Assembly: GCA_030623665.1 (NCBI GenBank)
Contig: JAUXLO010000106.1
Location: forward strand, 1 to 6,435
Origin: Planctomycetota bacterium
GTDB taxonomy: Bacteria > Planctomycetota > Brocadiia > Brocadiales > Bathyanammoxibiaceae
Direction: 5' to 3'
Length of the DNA stretch: 6,435 nt
Shown here: one piece after another, positions 1-5,508 of the stretch
How the letters are laid out: the number at the start of each line of letters is the position of its first letter
How positions within the stretch are numbered: the first letter of the stretch is position 1
Made by a program: the position numbers and the translations under genes
The notes under the pieces: generated by a model
The model's input: only the letters and a program-made list of their open reading frames with translations
The model's database searches: none
Told to the model about the DNA's origin: nothing

Positions 1-1609
1 ATATAAAGGCGAGATTTCTGTGGGCGTTGAGGTGGCCGGGACCCAGCCTTAAGGCCTCTCTGTATTCTATAATTGCGTCTTCCACCTCTTCCCTCTTCTC
101 ATGGACAAGCCCTAGAAGATAGTGGGCCTCTATATCGTTGGGGTTGATGCCCAGGGCCATTTTCAAGGCCTCCTGAGCCTCTTCGATCATGTCTTGATGG
201 TAATAGGCGAGACCCAGTCTATAGTGTAGCTGGGGATTATCCGGGCTGATCTTTATCACCTCTTCGTACTGCGTGACGGCCTCTTCCATCATATCTTTCT
301 TCTCGTATGCGGTACCCAGACAAAGCCTGGCGTTAACGTGATCGGGGTCAAACGCTATGGCCTTTTCGAGGGCTTCTATAGATTTGTCCGCCCGGTTCTT
401 TGTACCATAGAAGACGCCCAGGCTAAAAAGCCCCTCTGCGTCCTTTTCTTCGATTAGCAATGACTCGACCATTTGATAATCCTCGTCACCCGGACGGAAG
501 TCGTCTATAACGTCATCATCCAGATACGCATCGTATACGTGCAGATGTTTTTCCCTCCTGGTGATAAAGGCGGACTCAAGCAACTCCATCAGGGCCTTGC
601 TCCAATCGCCACGGTCTTCCGGTCCGCCTTCAGTAGTCATGGTGAAGAGCTTTTTGAGCGTATTTTCCTTATATTCGTATATGAAACAACACCGCAGTAT
701 CTTCAATAACCGGAGGATCGCCTTTTGTGCATTGTCGGCGTCTCTGTAGCGGCCTTTCATGGCATGCAGGTCCAGGGCGATAGAACCCGGAGTACTGTCC
801 TGTTGCATGGACGCCTTGCCTCTATCCAAACCCGTGGCCAGAGACTCTGTCTCTTCAGGTGTCAGATCGCGAAGCTCGATGCGTGTCCGTTTATCGAATT
901 GCATCAGGAAGGAGGGTTCGGTTTCTTCCACCAGGGCAAGCGCATCTCCGGTTCGGCAGGTCGCCAGCACCACTAAATCGCTGGCGTTTTGTTCCAGCTG
1001 GCTTATTAGCATGGCGATGTCAAGCTTCTTGACGTACTTGTCCAGGTCGTCAAGAAACAAAACGACCTTTTTCTTGCTCAGAGAGCTTATTGTCTTCAGT
1101 TTTGCCAAATTGATTGTGTGGTGTTTTGGGGAAATGACTATAAAGCCCTGCATGTCTTTAATCACTTCATATATAGTACGTGTCTTGCCGGCCGCAGTCT
1201 TGCCGAGTACAAGTACTTTGGGTCTTGGTCCTTCCATAAGACTCCGAAGGTATTCGTCGCTCTCTCTCGACACGTAGTATTCAAGGTCCTTGTATTGTTC
1301 GATACCCAGGTCTTCCGGAGTCAACTTGTTTGCCGGCATGTGCAGGACGTCTCTTTTAAGCCTGGTGCGCTTGGCCCTGGCGCGACCGAGAAGGGCGCCC
1401 ACGATACCACCGATTATTACGATGGCGGCCACTGCAAGCAAGACCTGTGGGTTACTGAGTACCCCTGTGAAGAAGGTGCCAGGGCTTGGGAGTTTGTCCG
1501 GGATAGGTAGCCAGTCCAAGATACCGGTCTCGGAGGCAGGTGAAGCGTCGGTAGCGGCAATTATTAATGTTTTATAAAGATTCAGTTTTAGTAATGGAAT
1601 CAGAGTCAT
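1..1609 (-). CDS. Membrane-anchored STAND-like P-loop NTPase with C-terminal TPR array (partial, C-terminus beyond window)
   Basis: The open frame runs 536 codons from an ATG at 1609 off the left edge. The nearest upstream in-frame stop is TGA at about 1660 with no other start between, which fixes the ATG. No clear Shine-Dalgarno is visible. The N-terminus has a short hydrophobic patch, then a strong membrane segment at about residues 55-75 (VLLAVAAIVIIGGIVGALLG). The arginine/lysine-rich stretch RARAKRTRLKR follows, so the rest should be cytoplasmic. A Walker A motif GKTAAGKT lies at 136-143 and a Walker B VVLFLDDLD at 182-190. An LVVLATCR strand at 212-219 resembles the sensor strand of STAND/AAA-type ATPases. 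After a helical linker with no recognised domain, TPR units of 34 residues begin near 391, 425, 459 and 493, and a fifth starts at 527. TPRs bind partner proteins, so an ATP-dependent signalling or scaffold role at the membrane is likely. The substrate and process are unknown. The NTPase-TPR call is firm; the STAND assignment is inference. Confidence 0.85.
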   Translation of the reverse strand, partial: MTLIPLLKLNLYKTLIIAATDASPASETGILDWLPIPDKLPSPGTFFTGVLSNPQVLLAVAAIVIIGGIVGALLGRARAKRTRLKRDVLHMPANKLTPEDLGIEQYKDLEYYVSRESDEYLRSLMEGPRPKVLVLGKTAAGKTRTIYEVIKDMQGFIVISPKHHTINLAKLKTISSLSKKKVVLFLDDLDKYVKKLDIAMLISQLEQNASDLVVLATCRTGDALALVEETEPSFLMQFDKRTRIELRDLTPEETESLATGLDRGKASMQQDSTPGSIALDLHAMKGRYRDADNAQKAILRLLKILRCCFIYEYKENTLKKLFTMTTEGGPEDRGDWSKALMELLESAFITRREKHLHVYDAYLDDDVIDDFRPGDEDYQMVESLLIEEKDAEGLFSLGVFYGTKNRADKSIEALEKAIAFDPDHVNARLCLGTAYEKKDMMEEAVTQYEEVIKISPDNPQLHYRLGLAYYHQDMIEEAQEALKMALGINPNDIEAHYLLGLVHEKREEVEDAIIEYREALRLGPGHLNAHRNLAFI

Positions 1610-1632
1610 AACAGGGCCTATAGGAAAGGCTG

Positions 1633-1934
1633 TTAGTTGTTTTCCAGTCGTGCCAGGTCAAATCTCATGTCGTTCTATCATCTTTGCCGCCAAGACCCTC
1701 GAGCTCATCGGAGAGCCTTATTGCAATCTCGTGCGGCCGGGCCTTTAGCATCTTCGTCCCGAAACGGGTCAGTATGGTCATCTTCGGTTTGATTACTTAA
1801 CTATCATCCTTACGCCGTCGAGAGATAACCACACGCCTTCTGTGGCCCCTTAACGGGGAGGTAACTACGAAACGCGCCCCAACCGTACCAAGAAATTTTA
1901 TGCAGTTGGTGTCCGCAGCCCGCGCCCTGCTCAT
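1633..1934 (-). pseudogene. Decayed MBL-fold metallo-hydrolase (RNase Z-like superfamily) gene: both ends kept, middle deleted, frameshifted
   Basis: Frame 1, from an ATG at 1934, gives IKFLGTVGARFVVTSPLR. This matches the start of a family of small MBL-fold hydrolases as I remember it (IKFLGTGGARF...LRASGG). After the CCCC run at 1846-1849 the homology continues in a second frame as TEGVWLSLDGVRMIV. A third segment reads VIKPKMTILTRFGTKMLKARPHEIAIRLSDELE, like the family's C-terminal 'ILTHFGTKML' block, but with Arg where the family has His. A last frame change gives MRFDLARLENN and a stop at 1633-1635. The region holding the HxHxDH metal site, roughly 150 residues, is absent between the second and third segments. 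Two small open frames remain: 45 aa (1797-1934) and 38 aa (1665-1781). The product cannot be active as a hydrolase. The remnant ends 23 bases before the NTPase-TPR gene on the same strand, suggesting a former operon. The family match is from memory, not from a search. Confidence 0.62.
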
Positions 1935-1942
1935 CTTGGCTA

Positions 1943-1971
1943 AACTTAACGTCTTGCGACACAAGAGTCAA
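1943..1971 (-). promoter_or_regulatory. Candidate sigma70-type promoter for the minus-strand pseudogene/NTPase-TPR unit
   Basis: On the minus strand TTGACT (1966-1971) is followed after 17 bases by TAAGTT (1943-1948). The -35 is good and the -10 is weak (3 of 6 matches). Transcription would start around 1936, almost at the pseudogene ATG, and would then read into the NTPase-TPR gene, which has no better promoter close to its own start. Confidence 0.3.
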
Positions 1972-1998
1972 TAAAAATTAGCTCAGGAAATAAATTAT

Positions 1999-2026
1999 TT
2001 GATTTTAACGGGCGAGAAAGTAAAAT
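1999..2026 (+). promoter_or_regulatory. Candidate sigma70-type promoter for fbp
   Basis: TTGATT (1999-2004) and TAAAAT (2021-2026) are separated by 16 bases in an AT-rich spacer. They match the consensus at 4 and 5 of 6 positions. The predicted start near 2033 would leave a leader of about 115 bases before fbp. The assignment rests on sequence match only. Confidence 0.4.
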
Positions 2027-2069
2027 GTTGAATAATTAGGGGATAGGTTATCGAAATTTCAATTTAAAC

Positions 2070-2097
2070 AAACTCTGTTGCAAGAAAAGAGTTTTTT
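2070..2097 (+). other. Small hairpin with T-run in the fbp leader (possible attenuator)
   Basis: AAACTCT (2070-2076) pairs perfectly with AGAGTTT (2088-2094) around an 11-base loop. The 3' arm runs straight into a T-tract (2092-2097). The form is that of a weak intrinsic terminator about 50 bases upstream of the fbp start and downstream of the candidate promoter. The stem is AT-rich, so it may have no role. Confidence 0.3.
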
Positions 2098-2146
2098 AGA
2101 GGGGCTTCCTTAGAAGAGAGTAGGGGAGGGGAGGAGCAGAAGAACT

Positions 2147-3253
2147 ATGAAAACCACGTTAAGCGTAATCAAGGCCGATATCGGCAGTATAGGCGGTCAT
2201 ATAACGCCTAGTATCAAGGTAATAAAAGCCGTCAGGGACCATGTAGAGTCCCAGGGCAAGAAAAGGATAATAGATCTTTTCATTAGTCATACGGGTGATG
2301 ACGTGGCCATCCTGATGACCCACACCGGCGGGGTTGGCAATGAAGAAATCCACAAGATGGCCTGGGACGCATTCGTGGCCGGCACCAACGTGGCGAAGGC
2401 GCAGGGTCTATACGGCGCCGGTCAGGACCTGCTTAAGGACGCCTTCTCCGGGAACGTAAAGGGTATGGGCCCTGCGGTCGCAGAGATGGAGATTGAGGAG
2501 AGGCCGAACGAACCCTTCCTGTTCTTTGCGGCAGACAAGACGGAGCCTGGAGCGTACAACCTCCCCCTGTTCCTTGGCTTTTCCGATCCTATGTATTGCC
2601 CCGGGCTTATGCTGAGCCCGTCGATGGCCGATGGGTTCAAGTTCGTGATTATGGACGTGGACTACACCGAGGGCGACCGCATAATAGTGCTGAACACGCC
2701 TGAGGATTACTACGACATAGCCGCGCTGCTGAGGGACAACTCAAGGTTTGTTATTGAGTCCATCTGGTCGAGGAAGACAGGTGATCAGGCGGCGTCAGTA
2801 AGCACCTCGAGGCTGAGAAACATTGCAGGAAAGTACACCGGCAAGGACGACCCCGTGCACCTGGTGCGTACTCAGTCTCAGTTCCCGGCGACCGGCGAGC
2901 TGCTCTCTCCGTACGCAATCGGCCACTACGTGGCCGGTACAATGAGGGGAAGCCACAACGGCCCCATGATGCCCTGTAAGCAGAACTGCACTATCTCCTT
3001 CTTTGACGGGCCTGCGGTAGTTACCTGTGCCGCATTCTGTGTGCACGACGGTAAGCTTACCGAGCCGGCCGACGCCTTTGACCACCCGTTCTGGGACTGG
3101 TCGAGGGGGCAAATCTCGCAGAAGGCGCTGGAGATCAGGCGTCAGGGCTTCTCTGGACCCGCCATGCTGCCCTACGACGACCTTGAATACGGCGGCATTG
3201 TGGAAAAGATGAAAAAGCTTGACGGGCAGTTCGAGGTGAGAAAAGAGAAATAG
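2147..3253 (+). CDS. fbp: Bifunctional fructose-1,6-bisphosphate aldolase/phosphatase (archaeal type, class V FBPase)
   Basis: This 368-residue protein matches the FBPA/P family over its whole length; family members are usually about 365-400 residues. The enzyme condenses dihydroxyacetone phosphate and glyceraldehyde-3-phosphate to fructose-1,6-bisphosphate. The same active site then removes the 1-phosphate to give fructose-6-phosphate, committing the cell to gluconeogenesis. Visible family motifs include the N-terminal SVIKADIGSIGGH block (D11, H18), SHTGDD (D51, D52), GLYGAGQDLL (Y90, Q93), AADKTEPGAYN (D130, K131) and KYTGKDDPVHL (Y230, K233, D234, D235). K233 and Y230 correspond by position to the Schiff-base lysine and catalytic tyrosine described in archaeal enzymes. 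Further blocks are MRGSHNGP, FFDGPA (D287) and DDLEYGG (Y348). A strong purine-rich Shine-Dalgarno (GGGGAGGAG, about 2128-2136) precedes the ATG. The protein is cytosolic. The gene stands alone, convergent with lpxD. No key residue appears to be missing. Confidence 0.96.
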   Translation: MKTTLSVIKADIGSIGGHITPSIKVIKAVRDHVESQGKKRIIDLFISHTGDDVAILMTHTGGVGNEEIHKMAWDAFVAGTNVAKAQGLYGAGQDLLKDAFSGNVKGMGPAVAEMEIEERPNEPFLFFAADKTEPGAYNLPLFLGFSDPMYCPGLMLSPSMADGFKFVIMDVDYTEGDRIIVLNTPEDYYDIAALLRDNSRFVIESIWSRKTGDQAASVSTSRLRNIAGKYTGKDDPVHLVRTQSQFPATGELLSPYAIGHYVAGTMRGSHNGPMMPCKQNCTISFFDGPAVVTCAAFCVHDGKLTEPADAFDHPFWDWSRGQISQKALEIRRQGFSGPAMLPYDDLEYGGIVEKMKKLDGQFEVRKEK

Positions 3254-3320
3254 ACGCCGGTTTCGGTGTGGTTTAATCTTGCGGGGGCGAGGTTGCCCGG
3301 CCACGACATAAAAATTGTAG

Positions 3321-3360
3321 AGGGTGTTGGGGAATGAAAAATTCCTTAACACCCTTTTTT
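3321..3360 (+). terminator. Intrinsic terminator between convergent fbp and lpxD
   Basis: AGGGTGTT (3321-3328) pairs with AACACCCT (3348-3355). Inside it GGAAT (3331-3335) pairs with ATTCC (3341-3345) around a GAAAA loop. A T-run follows at 3355-3360, so it is a good terminator for fbp. On the other strand the stem is followed after a few bases by TTTTT (3311-3315 region), so it may also stop lpxD transcripts. The lpxD stop codon (3359-3361) overlaps the plus-strand T-run. Confidence 0.85.
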
Positions 3361-4372
3361 ATTGTGAAAATTTCTTGGAGAGTTTTTTGAGCGTGTCTCT
3401 CATCTCCGGCAGTTTTTTGAGTAGTGCCTGGAGTCGCTTCTCTTCCATAATAGGTTTGGCCGGAGAGCCCCATACTACGGAACCGGGCGGGATGCTCTTA
3501 TAGACGTTTGCGCCGCCTCCAACCACCGAGTGGTCGCCGATTACGGCATGGTCCGTCACGCCCACGTCCTCGGCAAGCATTACATTCTTGCCGACAACCG
3601 CCCCGCCGGCAATCTTTGCATAAGCGATGAGCATGGAATCTTCACCGATAATCACGTTGTGTGCGACGTGAGAGTGGTTGTCTATCTTGACGCCTCTGCT
3701 GATTACCGTCTTGTCCATGGTTGCACGATCGATTGTGACGTTACAACCTATCTCTACGTCATCACCTATCTCGACGGTGCCAATCTGGGGTATCTTCACG
3801 TGCCGGCCCTCCACCCGCAGGTAGCCGAAGCCGTCACCGCCTATGACGGTACCCGATTGTATTACCACATGTTTACCTATCGTAACCGATTCTCTAACTG
3901 AAACCTGTGGGTATATGACCGTGTTATCGCCTATTCTTGTGTTCCGTCCTATATATACAAGAGGGTGTATGGTTACATTATTGCCAATCTCTGCGCCTTC
4001 CTCGATGATACTGCACGCGCCGATGGATGTATCTTTACCTAACGATGAGCCTTTTGAGACGGATGCAAGCGGGTGTATACCCTTAGGTTGTGCGGTATTT
4101 TTTTCTACGATTACCTGTAGAAACTTTATAAAGGCGAGGAACGGGTTATCAACGACTATGAGCGGCTTACCCGTTTCAGGTATTTCTCTATGAGCGACAA
4201 GGGCCGCAGCCCTCGTCTTCAGGGCCTTTTTGACAAGTTCTTCTCCTTTAACAAAGCTGATATCTCCGGGTACTGCCCCCTCCAGGCTCCCTGCGCCGGT
4301 GATGGTTACGTTACCGTCCCCCACCAGTGTGCCGCCGGTGATGGAGTGAATCTGGCTCAAGGTGTATTCCAT
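3359..4372 (-). CDS. lpxD: UDP-3-O-(3-hydroxyacyl)glucosamine N-acyltransferase LpxD
   Basis: LpxD adds the second 3-hydroxyacyl chain, carried on ACP, to the 2-amino group of UDP-3-O-acylglucosamine. This is the third step of lipid A synthesis, in the cytosol. The 337 residues match the usual family length (about 340). Residues 1-95 are the uridine-binding N-terminal domain, with LSQIHSITGG and PGDISFV blocks. From about 100 to 295 hexapeptide repeats of the left-handed beta-helix type follow one another (IGAC, IGNNVTIH, IGRNTRIGDN, IGDDVEIG and others). GGDGFGY (178-184), KIPQIGTVEIGDDVEIG and HVAHNVIIG (235-243) are family signatures; H238 is the expected catalytic base. The C-terminus is a charged helix (about 309-337), as in trimeric LpxD. 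The ATG at 4372 is preceded by AGAAAGGG, a weak ribosome site. The gene is not next to lpxA, fabZ or bamA, its usual partners in proteobacteria. It has its own promoter and marks the host as LPS-producing. Confidence 0.96.
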   Translation of the reverse strand: MEYTLSQIHSITGGTLVGDGNVTITGAGSLEGAVPGDISFVKGEELVKKALKTRAAALVAHREIPETGKPLIVVDNPFLAFIKFLQVIVEKNTAQPKGIHPLASVSKGSSLGKDTSIGACSIIEEGAEIGNNVTIHPLVYIGRNTRIGDNTVIYPQVSVRESVTIGKHVVIQSGTVIGGDGFGYLRVEGRHVKIPQIGTVEIGDDVEIGCNVTIDRATMDKTVISRGVKIDNHSHVAHNVIIGEDSMLIAYAKIAGGAVVGKNVMLAEDVGVTDHAVIGDHSVVGGGANVYKSIPPGSVVWGSPAKPIMEEKRLQALLKKLPEMRDTLKKLSKKFSQ

Positions 4373-4420
4373 GAACAGGCCCTTTCTTATAATAACGTAT
4401 CGTTAAAAGGCTTATGGAAA

Positions 4421-4449
4421 ATACTATCACACACATCTCGGGGGGTCAA
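4421..4449 (-). promoter_or_regulatory. Sigma70-type promoter for lpxD
   Basis: On the minus strand TTGACC (4444-4449) and TAGTAT (4421-4426) are separated by 17 bases. The -35 matches 5 of 6 consensus bases and the -10 matches 4 of 6. The predicted start near 4414 gives a leader of about 40 bases before the lpxD ATG. Position, spacing and orientation all fit. Confidence 0.6.
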
Positions 4450-4462
4450 ACCCAATTTTGTA

Positions 4463-4491
4463 TTGACACGACGTTTGGTGGCTGTTAAGTG
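4463..4491 (+). promoter_or_regulatory. Candidate promoter for the DUF2284 gene, divergent from lpxD
   Basis: A perfect -35 TTGACA lies at 4463-4468, but the -10 at 16-17 bases (TTAAGT or TAAGTG, 4485-4491) is poor. It sits 13 bases from the lpxD -35, so the two would form a back-to-back promoter pair. A perfect TATAAT at 4545-4550 is an alternative -10 but has no matching -35 and overlaps the ribosome-site region. Confidence 0.3.
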
Positions 4492-4554
4492 TTGGAAGAT
4501 TTACTCCTTGTGACAATACATACTCTGCGTTCAAGAGGGGGAGGTATAATCCGG

Positions 4555-5079
4555 TTGGAGACGAAGGTACGAGAGCGCAACATGAACAGCGTGTGTGAGG
4601 AAGCGGTACACCTTGGTGCCACCGAGGCAAAGATAATACCGGTATCCAGCATAGTGGTAGAGCCGTGGGTACAGATGAAGTGTCGCTTTGGCTGTTCCCA
4701 TTACAATAAGTCCAAGACCTGCCCCCCATTTGCACCCGGCTACAAAGAGACCAGGGAGATTCTTGGCTGTTACAGGCATGCGACACTGATAGAGGGCCAG
4801 CCGCCGGGGAAGCAATTTAAGGAAATGCTTCTCAAGTTGGAGCTAGAGGCCAGTATAGTGGGCTTTCACAAGGCCTTCGCCATGAGTGCGGGCCCGTGTC
4901 CCCTTTGCCCTGAATGCCCCGAGGACGAACCGTGCCTTCTGCCCTATCAGGCGAGGCCGTCTATGGAGGCATGTGGCATAGATGTCTTCCAGACGGTAAG
5001 GAATAACGGCCTTGAGGTCCGTTTCCTTGAGGAGAAAGGTATGTATGTCAAATACTTCGGGCTCATCCTGTTAGAATAG
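4555..5079 (+). CDS. DUF2284 family predicted metal-binding protein
   Basis: The protein has 174 residues from a TTG at 4555, chosen because GGAGG (4540-4544) sits 10 bases upstream. A GTG at 4489 is possible but would start upstream of, or on, the predicted transcript start. An ATG at 4582, near a GAGAG, would give 165 residues and begin close to the conserved region. DUF2284 is recognised by two cysteine clusters. The first is CRFGCSHYNKSKTCPP (C43, C47, C56). The second is CPLCPECPEDEPC (C115, C118, C121, C127), followed by the conserved ARPSMEACGIDVFQTV with C140. The spacing suggests binding of iron-sulfur clusters or zinc; this is inferred from the cysteines, not proven. Family members are common in anaerobes and archaea and their reaction is unknown. 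There is no signal peptide or membrane segment, so it is probably cytosolic. It has no obvious partner here, and no terminator is evident before the rpmF promoter. Confidence 0.85.
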   Translation: METKVRERNMNSVCEEAVHLGATEAKIIPVSSIVVEPWVQMKCRFGCSHYNKSKTCPPFAPGYKETREILGCYRHATLIEGQPPGKQFKEMLLKLELEASIVGFHKAFAMSAGPCPLCPECPEDEPCLLPYQARPSMEACGIDVFQTVRNNGLEVRFLEEKGMYVKYFGLILLE

Positions 5080-5099
5080 AGAGGCTTACATAATTTTGC

Positions 5100-5128
5100 T
5101 TGACAACGGTTACGGATGGTAATAGAAT
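5100..5128 (+). promoter_or_regulatory. Strong sigma70-type promoter for rpmF-plsX
   Basis: A perfect TTGACA (5100-5105) is followed after 17 bases by TAGAAT (5123-5128; 5 of 6 matches). This is the closest match to consensus in the window. The predicted start near 5135 leaves an untranslated leader of about 140 bases before rpmF. Confidence 0.7.
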
Positions 5129-5189
5129 CGACCAAGTTTAGGGCCTGCCGAGTACGTTCGTAAGTATAAGCGTGACACCAGAATAAGAG

Positions 5190-5256
5190 GGTTAAGGGAA
5201 TAACCGTAGATGCAAAGGTCTAAGTGCTTTTCATCTCCCGCTTCCCTTTGCTTTTT
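5190..5256 (+). other. Leader of rpmF with two mutually exclusive pairings and a T-run (possible attenuator)
   Basis: GCAAAGG (5212-5218) can pair with CCTTTGC (5245-5251), which is followed directly by TTTTT (5252-5256), a terminator-like form with a long 26-base loop. Alternatively AAGGGAA (5194-5200) can pair with TTCCCTT (5242-5248), which uses the same 3' bases. A small hairpin, GGTTA/TAACC (5190-5194 and 5201-5205), could in turn hide AAGGGAA. The arrangement is seen directly; a regulatory role is inference. Confidence 0.3.
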
Positions 5257-5276
5257 GATTCAAACACTGGGAATTT

Positions 5277-5507
5277 ATGCCTCATCCGAAGAGAAGACAG
5301 TCAAGGTCTAGAAGGAACAAAAGGCGTTCTCACGATAGCCTAAGTGCTCCAAACATTCCGAGCCTGCAAAGTATACAACGGGCGTCAGGTGGCCTGTCGA
5401 AGCGCTTTATATGTCCGCAGTGTAAGCAAATAAAAACGTCTCATGCGATATGCCACAACTGTGGGTACTATGGCGGCAGGCAGGTTGTTGCCGTAGAAAG
5501 GGTATAA
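5277..5507 (+). CDS. rpmF: Large ribosomal subunit protein bL32, with an internal insertion
   Basis: bL32 is a small basic protein of the 50S subunit. The 76 residues open with the typical PKRRQSRSRRNKRRSHD basic segment and the SAP motif (23-25). They end with a zinc ribbon, CPQC (46-49) and CHNC (59-62), then GYYGGRQVV. All four zinc ligands are present, so this is the zinc-binding form. bL32 is usually about 55-65 residues. The extra length lies between the SAP motif and the first cysteine pair (about residues 26-44), where most bL32 proteins have only a few residues. The ATG at 5277 has a weak GGGA ribosome site. It is one base upstream of plsX, the usual bacterial arrangement. The yceD (DUF177) gene that often precedes rpmF is absent; instead there is a promoter and leader. 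Confidence 0.95.
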   Translation: MPHPKRRQSRSRRNKRRSHDSLSAPNIPSLQSIQRASGGLSKRFICPQCKQIKTSHAICHNCGYYGGRQVVAVERV

Positions 5508-5508
5508 G

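Noticed and set aside
473..1577. Several plus-strand open frames (473-709, 759-1277, 1118-1510 and others)
   Set aside because: They lie opposite the minus-strand NTPase-TPR gene, whose protein shows Walker and TPR motifs. The plus-strand translations show no family features.
1665..1781. The 38-codon minus-strand ORF as an independent small gene
   Set aside because: Its sequence matches the C-terminal block of the MBL-fold family and it sits beside the N-terminal block, so it is better read as part of one broken gene.
1840..1856. CCCC-TTAAC-GGGG inverted repeat as a terminator
   Set aside because: The stem is only 4 bases, there is no T-run on either strand, and it falls inside the pseudogene's coding remnant.
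2795..3352. Minus-strand open frame of 185 codons across the end of fbp
   Set aside because: It is antisense to the strongly conserved fbp frame. Its composition (many R, V and H) is what a mirrored GC-rich gene gives, and no domain is recognisable.
3530..4513. Plus-strand open frames over lpxD (3530-3901, 3843-4193, 4190-4513)
   Set aside because: They are shadows of the LpxD hexapeptide repeats, and the last one runs over the lpxD promoter.
5210..5311. 33-codon plus-strand ORF in the rpmF leader as a leader peptide
   Set aside because: The only ribosome-site-like bases are too far upstream. It overlaps rpmF out of frame, and it has no run of codons for one amino acid that would suggest classical attenuation.
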